DNA of 64,000 nucleotides from Acidovorax carolinensis (GCF_002157145.1 NZ_CP021361.1:3867501-3931500), one strand, 5' to 3'; positions 46,003 to 55,520 are shown, numbered from the stretch's first letter. A program made the numbers and translations. Notes: a model not told the origin generated them from the letters alone.

Positions 46003-46337
46003 CAGAGATCTCCTCAAGTTTCGTAATCGTTATGCCAGGCCGTGAGACACGGGAACTGGCGTGCGCGAGTGACTGGAAGGGGGCACAGAAAACAGGAACA
46101 GCGAAATGACCAAATGGGTACTTTTTTGAAGGCGACTTGGTATCAGACATTTCGCACGGCACCCTCCCCGGGCAAGCTGACCGCGAGCTTACATGAAGAC
46201 AATCGAATGTCTGTCGCATTCCCACCATACGGGCAAGGCTCACCTGCACTTTCCCGCCGCACCACAAAAAAAGCCGGAGACACGCAGTTCCCCGGCTTTT
46301 TCCGGGGCCGCTGGCTGCGGCCCCACAGTGCTGCAGA
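46003..46337. other. 335-bp gap between pntA and fba
   Basis: Contains the pntA upstream region (near 46003-46140, minus strand) and, at 46268-46301, the terminator of fba. No gene or recognisable repeat is seen; codon structure is absent on both strands. Base composition is somewhat more A/T-rich between 46100 and 46220 than the surrounding coding DNA. Confidence 0.5.
46268..46301 (-). terminator. Rho-independent terminator after fba
   Basis: AAAAAGCCGG (46268-46277) pairs with CCGGCTTTTT (46292-46301) across a 14-nt loop. On the minus strand it has a T-run at its end, 37 bp beyond the fba stop. Confidence 0.75.
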
Positions 46338-47402
46338 TCAGTTCACCCGTTGCGCCAGCGCGCCCGAGGCGTATTGGCCGGCCACCACCTGCAGGCTGTG
46401 GCCCTTGATCTTGGCGCCCTGGCCCTCGCAGCCGAATTCGATATAGCGCTGCTTGCAAATCGCCTTGGCGGCTTCGCGCGCAGGCTTGAGCCATTCGCGG
46501 GCATCGAATTTTTCGGGGTTCTCGGCCAGGAACTTGCGCACCGCACCGGTCATGGCCAGACGGATGTCGGTGTCGATGTTGATCTTGCGCACGCCGTGCT
46601 TGATGGCCTCCTGGATTTCCTCGACGGGCACGCCGTAGGTTTCCTTCATCTTGCCGCCGTACTGGTTGATGATGGCCAGCAACTCGGCCGGCACCGACGA
46701 CGAGCCGTGCATCACCAGATGGGTGTTGGGAATGCGCTGGTGGATTTCCTTGACACGGTTGATGGCCAGGATGTCGCCCGTGGGCTTGCGGCTGAACTTG
46801 TAGGCGCCATGGCTGGTGCCGATCGCAATGGCCAGCGCGTCGAGTTGCGTGGCCTTCACGAAAGTGGCGGCTTCTTCGGGGTCGGTCAGCATCTGGCTGT
46901 GGTCGAGCTTGCCCTCGGCGCCAATGCCATCCTCTTCACCGGCTTCACCGGTTTCCAGGTTGCCCAGACAGCCCAGTTCGCCCTCCACCGTGACGCCCAC
47001 CTTGTGCGCCATCTCCACCACCTTGCGGGTGACTTCCACGTTGTAGTCGAACGACGAGGGGGTCTTGCCGTCTTCCATCAGCGAGCCGTCCATCATCACC
47101 GAGCCGAAGCCCAGATCGATGGCGCCCGCACAAACCTTGGGCGAGGTGCCGTGGTCCTGGTGCATCACCAGCGGAATGTGGGGATACATTTCGGCAGCGG
47201 CCTGGATCAGGTGCTTGATGAAGGCCTCGCCCGCGTATTTGCGCGCGCCGGCGCTGGCCTGCAGAATCACCGGGGCGCCCACCTCGTCGGCCGCAGCCAT
47301 GACGGCCTGCACCTGTTCCAGGTTGTTGACGTTGAAGGCAGGGATGCCATAGCCGATGGTGGCAGCATGGTCGAGCAGTTCGCGCATCGAGACGAGGGGC
47401 AT
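46338..47402 (-). CDS. fba: Class II fructose-bisphosphate aldolase
   Basis: A 354-residue zinc enzyme of the Calvin-cycle-type (FbaA) subgroup. Zinc ligands sit in [18 protein letters not shown] and [29 protein letters not shown] is typical of this subgroup and is found in glycolysis/gluconeogenesis of betaproteobacteria. pyk, tkt and gap further on form, with it, a central carbon cluster. No cbb genes are seen, so a Calvin cycle is not implied. Confidence 0.96.
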   Translation of the reverse strand: MPLVSMRELLDHAATIGYGIPAFNVNNLEQVQAVMAAADEVGAPVILQASAGARKYAGEAFIKHLIQAAAEMYPHIPLVMHQDHGTSPKVCAGAIDLGFGSVMMDGSLMEDGKTPSSFDYNVEVTRKVVEMAHKVGVTVEGELGCLGNLETGEAGEEDGIGAEGKLDHSQMLTDPEEAATFVKATQLDALAIAIGTSHGAYKFSRKPTGDILAINRVKEIHQRIPNTHLVMHGSSSVPAELLAIINQYGGKMKETYGVPVEEIQEAIKHGVRKINIDTDIRLAMTGAVRKFLAENPEKFDAREWLKPAREAAKAICKQRYIEFGCEGQGAKIKGHSLQVVAGQYASGALAQRVN

Positions 47403-47481
47403 GGTGGTGAAGTCCGTTCAGGGTTGATGGGGGCGCTGCCAGGCAGCCGCTGCGGCGGTAACCGCTTGGTAACCCGCAATT

Positions 47482-48879
47482 TTACCCGGCTGCCGCAGCG
47501 GCGGGGGGCGGGAAATCCAGACGGTAGCAAGTGGTGAATGGCGCCGGCGCTGCCACCGCACCAAAGGCACCGCCATGCATTTGCGCCACGCGCAGCACGA
47601 TTTCATGCCCCAGGTGCAGGCTGTCCACGGGGCGCGCCACCCTGGCATTGCCCATATCCGCCAGGAGCCGCCCGCCGTCATCACACACCTGCAGCCAGGC
47701 TGCACCGGTGTCGAGCTGTCCGATCTGCACGGAAATCCGGGTGCCCTGCGGCGTATGTTTGAGGGCGTTCTCGACCAGATTGCGCACCGCCAGGTCCAGC
47801 AGGACCGCATGCCCTGTCAGTTCCAGTGTGTCGGGCGCCTCCAGGGCGATATCGCCCCCCCGTTGCCATGCGGCCTGCGCATAGTCGGCACACACCGCAC
47901 GCGCCATGGCCGCCAGGTCCACCGGTGCCTTGGCTTCGTGCAACTGTGCGCGGCTGGCCCGTGCGAGCGCCAGCAACTGGTTCAGCACATGGCCGGCACG
48001 CAAGGCGTCCTGCCCGATCCGCGCCACGGCCTGAGCCTGCGCCTGCGGATCCAGCGCGCCCGCCAGCGCACTGGCCTGCAGCGCGATGGAAGACAACGGC
48101 GTGCGCAGCTCGTGGGCCACTTCATTGGCCAGCCGCCGCTCGCGCACCAGCGCGTCATGGTGCCGGTCCAGCAGGGTGTTGATGGACACCACCACCGACT
48201 CGAACTCGGTCCAGGCGTGACGCGACGCCAGCCGCTGCGAGCTGGCAGGGTCCAGCGCTGCCACGTCCGCAGACAGGGCATACAAGGGCCGCAAGCCGCG
48301 CCGCAACGCCAGGCCCAGGGCCAGTGCCACCACGGGCAGCAGCCATAACCCGGGCACGACCATCTGCTCGGCGATGTCTTGCGCCAGCTCGTCACGCTCG
48401 CGCAATTCCAGCAGCACCATGACCTTGCGGGTTTTTGCCGCATCCCATTGCGAAAAACTGCGCCAGGCCACGGCCTGTGGACCCAGGCGCAAGTCGGCAA
48501 ACCCCTCCGAGACCGCGAAGACGGGCAATGGCGCACTGCCGCTTTGCGCCAGCACACGCCCGGCGGCATCCCACTGCACCACGCTGATGGATTGCTGGTA
48601 GTCATGTGATTTGAGCCACGGCATCGGCGCGCGCTGCGTGGTGACGGACGTCTCCACGGCCTCGGAAGCGCGCAGATTGATGAGCAGCGCTGCCACACTG
48701 GCCAGATGGCCATCGGTCAGTTCATCGGCTTCGTGCACACCGGCGCGGTAGCCCATGAACACAAAGCTGGCCCACACCAGCACCAGTGCGCCCAGGGACC
48801 ACAGCAACAGGTGCCGGGTCAGGGAATGGCGACCCGCTCCCGTGGCGGCCGGCTGTTCAGCGGCACCTGGTGCCGGCAT
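47482..48879 (-). CDS. Sensor histidine kinase, QseC/PmrB-like
   Basis: A 465-residue membrane kinase. Two membrane helices (about residues 23-43 and 175-195) flank a periplasmic sensor of about 130 residues. The phospho-accepting His is in VAHELRTPLSSI, and the ATPase domain has NLVENALKHTP and DDGG. The ATG at 48879 overlaps the response regulator stop as TGATG, so the pair is translationally coupled. The G2 region (HLGHEIVLRVAQMHGG) is slightly atypical. The stimulus is unknown; the PAP2 gene next door suggests an envelope signal. Confidence 0.9.
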   Translation of the reverse strand: MPAPGAAEQPAATGAGRHSLTRHLLLWSLGALVLVWASFVFMGYRAGVHEADELTDGHLASVAALLINLRASEAVETSVTTQRAPMPWLKSHDYQQSISVVQWDAAGRVLAQSGSAPLPVFAVSEGFADLRLGPQAVAWRSFSQWDAAKTRKVMVLLELRERDELAQDIAEQMVVPGLWLLPVVALALGLALRRGLRPLYALSADVAALDPASSQRLASRHAWTEFESVVVSINTLLDRHHDALVRERRLANEVAHELRTPLSSIALQASALAGALDPQAQAQAVARIGQDALRAGHVLNQLLALARASRAQLHEAKAPVDLAAMARAVCADYAQAAWQRGGDIALEAPDTLELTGHAVLLDLAVRNLVENALKHTPQGTRISVQIGQLDTGAAWLQVCDDGGRLLADMGNARVARPVDSLHLGHEIVLRVAQMHGGAFGAVAAPAPFTTCYRLDFPPPAAAAAG

Positions 48880-49586
48880 CACACAGCCTCCTGCGGCATG
48901 AAGTACCCCACACCCCGCATGGTCTGGATGCAACCGCTGCCCAGCTTGCGGCGCAAATGGTGGATGTGCACTTCCACCGCGTTGCTTTCGATGGCTGATT
49001 GCCAGCTGTAAAGGCGCTCTTCGATCTGCTGGCGTGACAGCACACGGCCCCTGGCCTGCAGCAGCACCAGCAAGACGGAAAACTCGCGGGGCGACATCTC
49101 GACCGGTTTGCCATCCTGTACCACCGTGCGCGCGGCCGGGTCCACTTCGATATCCCCGTAGCGGATGGTGGGAGAGGCCCGGCCCGCAGCACGGCGCAGC
49201 AACGCACGCAAACGTGCGTCGAGTTCATCGACATCAAAGGGTTTGACCAGATAGTCGTCGGCGCCCTGGTCCAGGCCGGCAATGCGCTGGCTGACCTGGT
49301 CGCGGGCCGTCACGATGAGCACCGGGGTCGCAGGATCAGGCAACGCCGGCGCGCATGCCCCCAGGCCGGCAGTCGGCGGGCTGGTTCGCAGCCGCTGCAA
49401 CAGTTCACTGCCTTCACCGTCGGCCAGCCCCAGGTCCAGCAGCACGGCGTCGAAGGGCTCGGCGCGCAACGCGTTCCAGGCCGAGGCAACGCCATCGCAC
49501 ACATCCACGGCATAACCGCGTTGCTGCAGGTTGGTGCGCAGCCCGTCGGCAATGCCCGCATCGTCTTCCACCACAAGGATTCGCAT
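48879..49586 (-). CDS. Response regulator, OmpR family (QseB/PmrA-like)
   Basis: A 235-residue regulator. Receiver domain with acidic residues VVEDD and phospho-acceptor Asp in LLDLGLADGEG, followed by TARD and KPFDVDEL. A 15-residue insertion lies before the TARD strand (PPTAGLGACAPALPDP). The C-terminal winged helix has SPREFSVLLVLL and VEVHIHHLRRKLG, followed by MRGVGYF. It is divergent from the PAP2 gene with a PmrA-box-like repeat between them. Confidence 0.92.
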   Translation of the reverse strand: MRILVVEDDAGIADGLRTNLQQRGYAVDVCDGVASAWNALRAEPFDAVLLDLGLADGEGSELLQRLRTSPPTAGLGACAPALPDPATPVLIVTARDQVSQRIAGLDQGADDYLVKPFDVDELDARLRALLRRAAGRASPTIRYGDIEVDPAARTVVQDGKPVEMSPREFSVLLVLLQARGRVLSRQQIEERLYSWQSAIESNAVEVHIHHLRRKLGSGCIQTMRGVGYFMPQEAV

Positions 49587-49623
49587 GGCCCCATTGTCGC
49601 CGTGACGGGACTTCGCGGAAAAG

Positions 49624-49640
49624 GTTAAGACCCCGTTAAG
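49624..49640 (+). promoter_or_regulatory. PmrA/BasR-type direct repeat upstream of the PAP2 gene
   Basis: GTTAAG, 5 bp (ACCCC), GTTAAG: an 11-bp-period direct repeat as in the PmrA box (YTTAAK-N5-YTTAAK). It lies 38-54 bp before the start of the regulator gene and, on the plus strand, ends 10 bp before a TATGGT -10-like box (49651-49656), the usual place for an OmpR-family activator. Confidence 0.55.
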
Positions 49641-49663
49641 CGCCTGCGCCTATGGTGCCCCCC

Positions 49664-50413
49664 ATGCCGCATTCGAGCCTTCACCCTGCCTTGCCTCCCA
49701 GTTCCCCACGCACCAATCTGGCCTGGACCATTGGCACCCTCATGTGCCTGCTGGCCTGGGACGCCCTGGGGCAAGACCGGGCGCTGGCCCATGCTTTCGG
49801 CTCGGGCAACGGCTTCCCGCTGCGCGAGCAGTGGTTTTTTGTCCAAGTGCTTCACGAGGGTGCGCGCCGCACGGCCTGGCTTTTTTTACTGCTGCTGACC
49901 CTGGGCGTATGGTGGCCGATGGGCTTGCTGCGGCGTATCGACCTGGGGGAGCGGCTGCAGCTGGCCGTCAGCGCGCTGGTGGCACTGTTTGTGGTGAGCA
50001 GCCTCAAAAGCCTGAGCGCCACCAGTTGCCCCTGGGACCTGGCCGAGTTCGGCGGCGTGGCTCGCTATGCATCGCACTGGGCCCTGGGTATCGTCGATGG
50101 GGGGGGCGGGCGCTGCTTTCCGGCGGGCCATGCCTCGGCGGGGTTTGCCTTTCTGGGCGGCTACTTTGCCCTGCGGCGGCGCCAGCCGCGCGCTGCGCGC
50201 CTGTGGCTGGCGGCATCGCTGGCCGCAGGCCTGATTCTGGGCGGAGCCCAGCAGGTGCGCGGCGCCCATTTCATGAGCCACACCCTGTGGACGGGCTGGC
50301 TGTGCTGGACCACCGGCTGGCTGTGCGACCTGGCGGCGGGCTTGTTGCGCCAGCGCTTTGCGTTTGTCGACAGCCAATTGCCGCCAGACCCACCGCCCCA
50401 TGCGACAACGTGA
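49664..50413 (+). CDS. PAP2-family membrane phosphatase (lipid A phosphatase-like)
   Basis: A 249-residue protein with five to six membrane helices. PAP2 motifs: KSLSATSCPWD (motif 1), CFPAGHASAG with the catalytic His (motif 2), and RGAHFMSHTLWTGW (motif 3 His). Proteins of this type act on lipid A, undecaprenyl or phospholipid phosphates. The adjacent two-component genes and the PmrA-like box suggest a cationic-peptide or envelope response. An ATG at 49652 is possible but overlaps the presumed -10 box, so 49664 may be nearly leaderless. Confidence 0.8.
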   Translation: MPHSSLHPALPPSSPRTNLAWTIGTLMCLLAWDALGQDRALAHAFGSGNGFPLREQWFFVQVLHEGARRTAWLFLLLLTLGVWWPMGLLRRIDLGERLQLAVSALVALFVVSSLKSLSATSCPWDLAEFGGVARYASHWALGIVDGGGGRCFPAGHASAGFAFLGGYFALRRRQPRAARLWLAASLAAGLILGGAQQVRGAHFMSHTLWTGWLCWTTGWLCDLAAGLLRQRFAFVDSQLPPDPPPHATT

Positions 50414-50436
50414 CCTGGCCATCCGTCAAGCGGAAA

Positions 50437-50453
50437 GCGCCATCAACTGGCGC
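50437..50453 (+). terminator. Possible terminator after the PAP2 gene
   Basis: GCGCCA, 5-nt loop, TGGCGC, then GGCAGATTTTT. A weak intrinsic terminator that overlaps the stop codon of the converging pyk gene. Confidence 0.4.
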
Positions 50454-51879
50454 GGCAGATTTTTAACATGTTGGTGCCGCCAGGTGCGCCCATGGGTTCG
50501 CCGCAGGTGATGGCATACACATCGCCGCGCTGCACGATGCCGCGGCTCTTGAGATGGCCTTCGGCCTGCTCCAGTGCCGTGTCGCGGTCGGCGCTGGTGT
50601 CCATCAGCAAGGGCCGCACATTGCGGTACATGGCCATCTTGCGCTGCGTGGCGACCTTGGGCGTGAGCGCATAGATCGGGATATGGCTGCGGTGGCGGCT
50701 CATCCACAGGGCGGTGGCGCCGCTGTCGGTCATCGCCACGATGGCCTTGGCCTCCAGGTGGTGGGCCGTGAACAGCGCACCCATGGCAATGGACTGGTCG
50801 ATGCGGCCAAAGGTGCGGCCGGTAAAGTCGGCGTCCAGCCGGTGGTCCTCGGCCGCCTCGGCAGCGGCGCAGATCTTGGCCATCTCTTCCACGGTCTCCA
50901 GGGGATATTTGCCCGCCGCCGTCTCGGCGCTGAGCATCACCGCGTCGGTGCCGTCCAGCACGGCGTTGGCCACGTCGCTCACTTCGGCCCGGGTGGGCAC
51001 CGGATTGGTGATCATGCTTTCCATCATCTGCGTGGCGGTGATGACCACCTTGTCAAGATCTCGCGCCATGCGGATCATCTTTTTCTGCAAGGCCGGCACG
51101 GCTGCGTTGCCCACCTCCACCGCCAGATCACCGCGCGCCACCATGATGCCGTCGCTGACGCGCAAGATGGCCTCGAGGTGCGGGATGGCCTCGGCGCGCT
51201 CAATCTTGGCGATCAGCCCGGGCTTGTGGCGGTATTCCGTAGCCGCCACATTGCACAGCTGGCGCGCCATCTCCATGTCGGTCGCATTCTTGGGAAAGCT
51301 CACGGCCACATAGTCGGCCTGGAAACCCATGGCCGTGCGGATGTCGTCCATATCCTTGGCGGTGAGGGCGGGCGCCGTGAGGCCGCCGCCCTGCTTGTTG
51401 ATGCCCTTGTTGTTGGACAGCTCGCCTCCGATCTTCACCGTGGTGTGCACGGCCTCGCCGCGCACCGCGTCCACCGTGAGAACGATCAGGCCGTCGTTGA
51501 GCAGCAACACATCGCCCGGCTTCACGTCACGCGGCAGCTCCTTGTAATCGAGCCCCACGCCGGCCAGGTCACCCGGCTCGGTGCGCGAGGCATCCAGCAC
51601 GAACGGCGCGCCCTGCTGCAGGTGCACCTTGCCTTCGGCAAACTTGCCGACCCGGATCTTCGGGCCCTGCAGGTCCGCCATGATCGCCACCTCGCGCCCG
51701 GCCCGCTGCGCGGCCGCGCGCACTGCCGTGGCGCGGTCGATATGGTCCTGCGCCTTGCCGTGGCTGAAGTTCAGCCGGACCACATTGACCCCTGCGCGGA
51801 TCATGGCCTCCAGCAATGCCGGGTCGCTGGATGCGGGGCCCAGGGTGGCAACAATCTTGGTGGCGCGACGGTTGGACAT
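50443..51879 (-). CDS. pyk: Pyruvate kinase
   Basis: A 478-residue enzyme converting phosphoenolpyruvate to pyruvate. Conserved blocks: RATKIVATLGPASSD, RLNFSHGKAQDH, LQGPKIRVG, GLIAKIERAEAIP, VMVARGDLAVEV-like GIMVARGDLAVEVG, and ITATQMMESM. A C-terminal allosteric domain follows. The ATG at 51879 (MSNRRATKIV) is preferred to the upstream one at 51903, which lies outside the family alignment. Confidence 0.96.
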   Translation of the reverse strand: MSNRRATKIVATLGPASSDPALLEAMIRAGVNVVRLNFSHGKAQDHIDRATAVRAAAQRAGREVAIMADLQGPKIRVGKFAEGKVHLQQGAPFVLDASRTEPGDLAGVGLDYKELPRDVKPGDVLLLNDGLIVLTVDAVRGEAVHTTVKIGGELSNNKGINKQGGGLTAPALTAKDMDDIRTAMGFQADYVAVSFPKNATDMEMARQLCNVAATEYRHKPGLIAKIERAEAIPHLEAILRVSDGIMVARGDLAVEVGNAAVPALQKKMIRMARDLDKVVITATQMMESMITNPVPTRAEVSDVANAVLDGTDAVMLSAETAAGKYPLETVEEMAKICAAAEAAEDHRLDADFTGRTFGRIDQSIAMGALFTAHHLEAKAIVAMTDSGATALWMSRHRSHIPIYALTPKVATQRKMAMYRNVRPLLMDTSADRDTALEQAEGHLKSRGIVQRGDVYAITCGEPMGAPGGTNMLKICRAS

Positions 51880-52009
51880 GGATGCGTCTCTTTCACTGAA
51901 CATGTAATTGAGTTTCCATTTTTACACGAATGCGGTTACACCCACGAAACCAACGCTCCCCGCGCGCCCGCGCCGCTCGCCCGGTTCAAGAGATGGGCGC
52001 GCAGCCGCT

Positions 52010-53401
52010 TCAGGCGCGCATCAGGGCTTCGATTTCGTCGGCCTTCACCGGCACACCGCGCGTGATCAGCTCGCAGCCGGACTCGGTGACGATGGCGTCG
52101 TCCTCGATGCGGATGCCAATGTTGTGGAACGCCTCGGGCACGCCCGCAGCAGGCCGCACATAGAGGCCCGGCTCGATGGTCAGCACCATGCCCGGGCGCA
52201 GCACGCGGCTGGGGCGGTTGGTGATGAGCTCGCCCGAAAGCGGGTCCTTGCGCTGGCTCACCTGGCCCAGCTCACCGGGCTCCACATAGCTGCCGCAGTC
52301 GTGCACGTCCATGCCCAGCCAGTGGCCGGTGCGGTGCATGTAGAACTGGAAATAGGCCCGCTGGTCGATCACATCCTGCACCGAGCCCACCTTGTTCTTG
52401 TCGAGCAGGCCCAGATCCAGCAAGCCCTGCGCCAGCACGGCCACGGTGGCATCGTGCGGGTCGGTGAAACGGGCGCCCGCGCGCGTGGCGGCCACGGCGG
52501 CGTCCTGGCTGGCCAGCACCAGGTCGTACAGCGTGCGCTGCGGCCCGGTGAAACGGCCATTGGCCGGGAAAGTGCGCGTGATATCGCTGGCATAGCCGTC
52601 GAGCTCGCACCCGGCGTCGATCAGCACAAGCTCGCCATCGCGCACGGGCGCGGTGTCGGCGCGGTAGTGCAGCACGCAGGCATTGGCGCCCGCCGCCACG
52701 ATGGAGCCGTAGGCCGGGTATTGCGAGCCATGCTGGCGAAATTCGTGCAGCAGCTCGGCATCCAGGTGGTATTCGCGCACCTCTTCGCCGGCACGCAGCA
52801 TGCGGGCCGAGCGCTGCATCGCCCGGACATGGGCGCCCGCGCTGATCTGGCTGGCGCGGCGCATGATGGCCTGCTCGTGCGCATCCTTGACCAGGCGCAT
52901 TTCATCGAGCAGCGTGCACAGGTCGTTTTGCACCGCCGGGCACAGCGCGCCGTAGCGCACGCGGGCGCGCACGGCGTTCAGCCAGCCCTCCACCCGGGCG
53001 GCCAGACCGCTGTGGGTGGCGAACGGGTACCAGACGCAGGCCCGGTTTTCCAGCAGGCGCGGCAGTTGTGCATCCAGCTCGCCGCTGGCATGGGCGGCAT
53101 CCACGCCCAGCGCGGCAGGCGCTGCCTGCGGGCCCAGCCGGTAGCCGTCCCAGATCTCGCGCTCCAGGTCCTTGGGCTGGCAAAACAGCGTGCTGCGGCC
53201 GTCATGGGTGATGACCAGGCAGGCGCCCGGCTCGGTAAAGCCGGTCAGGTAATAAAAGTAGCTGTCGTGGCGAAAAAGGAAATCGCTGTCCCGGTTGCGC
53301 TGGCGCTCGGGCGCCGTGGGGATGATGGCGATGCCGCCTTCGCCGAGCATCGAGGCAAGACGGGCACGACGCTGGGCGTAGATGGATGACTGTAGACTCA
53401 T
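52010..53401 (-). CDS. pepP: Xaa-Pro aminopeptidase
   Basis: A 463-residue M24B metallopeptidase. The N-terminal domain begins YAQRRARLASMLGEGGIAI. The C-terminal pita-bread domain has the metal ligands in IDAGCELDGYASDITRTFP, GHWLGMDVHD, TIEPGLYV and IRIEDD. It cleaves N-terminal residues before proline. The ATG at 53401 (MSLQSSIYAQRR) is used; it lies close to the divergent gene at 53514. Confidence 0.95.
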   Translation of the reverse strand: MSLQSSIYAQRRARLASMLGEGGIAIIPTAPERQRNRDSDFLFRHDSYFYYLTGFTEPGACLVITHDGRSTLFCQPKDLEREIWDGYRLGPQAAPAALGVDAAHASGELDAQLPRLLENRACVWYPFATHSGLAARVEGWLNAVRARVRYGALCPAVQNDLCTLLDEMRLVKDAHEQAIMRRASQISAGAHVRAMQRSARMLRAGEEVREYHLDAELLHEFRQHGSQYPAYGSIVAAGANACVLHYRADTAPVRDGELVLIDAGCELDGYASDITRTFPANGRFTGPQRTLYDLVLASQDAAVAATRAGARFTDPHDATVAVLAQGLLDLGLLDKNKVGSVQDVIDQRAYFQFYMHRTGHWLGMDVHDCGSYVEPGELGQVSQRKDPLSGELITNRPSRVLRPGMVLTIEPGLYVRPAAGVPEAFHNIGIRIEDDAIVTESGCELITRGVPVKADEIEALMRA

Positions 53402-53513
53402 TCGCACATTTTGGGCCCATCTGGCGATGGGCCACCCGCCTGCTGGCGAATTTCCTTCCAAATCCCGGCCTTTCGGCGCCGCAGCGTGCGGGCCCCTTCA
53501 GTTTCTCCAACGC

Positions 53514-54275
53514 ATGTCTGACCTGTTCACGTCCCTCTTGCAGTTCATCATCGCAACCTTCATCCCCTTGGTCGGGCTCGTGCTGGCAACCGCACTGCTG
53601 GTCTACGTTGTGTATGCGCGCTGGATCGACATCCCCCACAAGTGGCTGCTGACCCGGCGCACCGTGCAAGTGCTGCTGGCGGTGGCGCTGCTGTGCAATG
53701 CCTGGCTGGGTTTGCGGCTTTATCTTTCGCACAGTGCACAGCAGGCCTGGCGGGACAGCGCGGCAGTGCGCCTGGGCCGGGAGCGGTTTGTGCTGCCACA
53801 GGACTATGTTTATGGCGAGCTGACCATCCCTGCGGGCAGCCTCATCAACCGCAAAGACCCGTTCGACAAGGGCGAACCCGCCCGCCCGCTGGCGCCGCAT
53901 GGGCTGGAGGCCGTGCGATTCTCGCAGCCGGTGCAGGTGGCGGGTGTCTGGGCCAGCGCGCTGCAGACCGTGCCCATGCGCGTGGAACTGGCGCAGGACC
54001 AGCGCATCGGCCCGCTCTACCGCTTTGACAGCGCCAGCCAGAGCTGGGTGCCCAACACCGTGGTGCCCGCACTGGCCTGCAAGAAAGGTCAGATTGCCCT
54101 GTTCCAGGTGCCGCACATCGCGTACGACATCCAGGCAGAGCTGGGCAAACCCGCCCCCGATGGACCGCAGGCACGGTTTCTGCCCAGCCAATGGCTGTTT
54201 CGCAACTGCGAGGTCGGCCCGGCGATTGCCCTGGAACCCGCGCATGGCACCGTTGCCGCTACGGCTGCCCCTTAG
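53514..54275 (+). CDS. Membrane-anchored protein of unknown function
   Basis: A 253-residue protein I do not recognise. Two N-terminal membrane helices (about residues 7-30 and 45-65) are followed by a soluble domain of about 170 residues, probably periplasmic. That domain has LPQDYVYGELTIPAGSLINR, EAVRFSQPVQVAG and a C-terminal SQWLFRNCE. The ATG at 53514 follows a non-coding start region; the frame is open upstream to 53382. It is divergent from pepP by 112 bp and converges on the murU-like gene, 5 bp apart. It may have an envelope role. Confidence 0.65.
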   Translation: MSDLFTSLLQFIIATFIPLVGLVLATALLVYVVYARWIDIPHKWLLTRRTVQVLLAVALLCNAWLGLRLYLSHSAQQAWRDSAAVRLGRERFVLPQDYVYGELTIPAGSLINRKDPFDKGEPARPLAPHGLEAVRFSQPVQVAGVWASALQTVPMRVELAQDQRIGPLYRFDSASQSWVPNTVVPALACKKGQIALFQVPHIAYDIQAELGKPAPDGPQARFLPSQWLFRNCEVGPAIALEPAHGTVAATAAP

Positions 54276-54280
54276 CCGGC

Positions 54281-55042
54281 TCAGCGGTTGAGTTCTGCGA
54301 GCCGCTCGGGCGTGCCGACATCGGTCCAGCGGCCGGTGTAGAGCGCGGCGGACACACGGCCTGCGTCCATCGCACGGCGCAGCAGCGGGGCCAGCGGGGC
54401 CTTGACGCCCCCCGGGTTACCCGCCGGGATGTCACACCAGGGCGCAGCAAACAGCTCGGCGCGCAGCAGTGCAAGGGTGCTGTAGGTGTAGCGCGGCGCG
54501 GGGTCGTCTGCGGACAGGTTGAGTGCCAGGCCTTCACGGGACAAACCGAAGTCGCCGTGCGGGTTGTGCGCCGGGTTGGGCACCAGCCACAGGTGGGCCA
54601 GATGGTTGCTGGCCGCAAACGCCTGCACGGCGGCGCTGTCGAACACGAAGTCGGGTGCAAACACATCGCCCGCGGCCAGCCAGAAAACAGGCCCCAGCTG
54701 CGGCAGCGCGCGCGCAATGCCGCCCGCCGTTTCCAGCGCGCCACCAAAATCCACGCCTTCGTGCGAGTATGAAATTGATAGCTTATCGCGCTTATCCCAT
54801 AAGCGCTGCAGGCCATTTTCATTGGAAAAATACGCCGGAATCTGCGCTCCCAGCCAGGCGGTGTTGATCACCACGCGCGACACACCAGCATCGGCCAGTG
54901 CCTGCAAATGCCACTGCAGCAGCGGCCGGCCCTGCACCTGCAGCAAGGGTTTCGGGGTGGTGTCGGTAAGGGGCCGCATGCGCTCGCCACGGCCTGCCGC
55001 CAGCACCAGCGCGGGCACTTGCAAAAATGCCGGCTGCGTCAT
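54281..55042 (-). CDS. Nucleotidyltransferase, MurU-like
   Basis: A 253-residue sugar-1-phosphate nucleotidyltransferase. [23 protein letters not shown] at the N-terminus, [15 protein letters not shown] and [11 protein letters not shown] follow, as in MurU (MurNAc-1-phosphate uridylyltransferase of cell-wall recycling). The usual neighbour AmgK is not here; speD is upstream and overlaps by 4 bp. A copy of the palindromic repeat (54771-54825) encodes about residues 73-91 ([17 protein letters not shown]). The family assignment is firm, the exact sugar is not. Confidence 0.82.
   Translation of the reverse strand: MTQPAFLQVPALVLAAGRGERMRPLTDTTPKPLLQVQGRPLLQWHLQALADAGVSRVVINTAWLGAQIPAYFSNENGLQRLWDKRDKLSISYSHEGVDFGGALETAGGIARALPQLGPVFWLAAGDVFAPDFVFDSAAVQAFAASNHLAHLWLVPNPAHNPHGDFGLSREGLALNLSADDPAPRYTYSTLALLRAELFAAPWCDIPAGNPGGVKAPLAPLLRRAMDAGRVSAALYTGRWTDVGTPERLAELNR
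54771..54825. repeat. Palindromic repeat, copy 10, in frame inside the murU-like gene
   Basis: GAAATTGATAGCTTATCGCGC, TTATCCCATAAGCGCTGCAGG, CCATTTTCATTGG. Flank and arms match the family. Read on the minus strand it encodes about 18 residues between conserved enzyme blocks. Confidence 0.6.
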
Positions 55043-55437
55043 CGCACGGCCCCGCTGGCCTGGCCCACGGCGCCGCGCTGCAGGGCATGGCGTTGCACTT
55101 CGGTGGGCTCGAACAGGGCCAGCAGCGCATCCATCAGCGTCTGGGCCTTGACCGAATGGTCGGCGCCGAAGTTGCACACATACACATCCAGCGTGACGGC
55201 GGTCTGCTCGGGCCAGGTGTGCACGCACAGGTGCGATTCGGCCAGCAACACCGTGGCCGTGACACCGCCCGGGCCTTGCGCCGTGGCCGGAAAGCGGTGG
55301 AACAACTGGTCCACCGCCTGCAGCCCCGCAGCGCGCACGGCATGCGTGCAGGCCAGGGCCAATGCGGCGGCATCCAGCAGGCGCTGGGGGGCGCAGCGGC
55401 AGCCACGCAGATCGGCAGTGAGATGCAGTCCTTGCAT
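55039..55437 (-). CDS. speD: S-adenosylmethionine decarboxylase proenzyme
   Basis: A 132-residue small bacterial AdoMet decarboxylase. The self-cleavage site lies in [14 protein letters not shown], where the Ser becomes the pyruvoyl cofactor. It supplies decarboxylated AdoMet for spermidine synthesis. The ATG at 55437 ([13 protein letters not shown]) is used. It overlaps the murU-like gene by 4 bp (ATGA). No spermidine synthase gene is seen nearby. tkt is divergent, with a TAAAAT box for tkt in the 124-bp gap. Confidence 0.9.
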   Translation of the reverse strand: MQGLHLTADLRGCRCAPQRLLDAAALALACTHAVRAAGLQAVDQLFHRFPATAQGPGGVTATVLLAESHLCVHTWPEQTAVTLDVYVCNFGADHSVKAQTLMDALLALFEPTEVQRHALQRGAVGQASGAVR

Positions 55438-55514
55438 GGCCAGCACTGTAGTGCATAGCCACCCGCCCGGCGGCGTGCGCGGGGGTCCGCCAGGCCCCCT
55501 GCGGGCCGCACCGG

Positions 55515-55520
55515 TAAAAT
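55515..55520 (+). promoter_or_regulatory. Putative -10 box of tkt
   Basis: TAAAAT followed by GCCGGGTT, 41 bp before the tkt start. No convincing -35 box is visible upstream. Confidence 0.35.
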
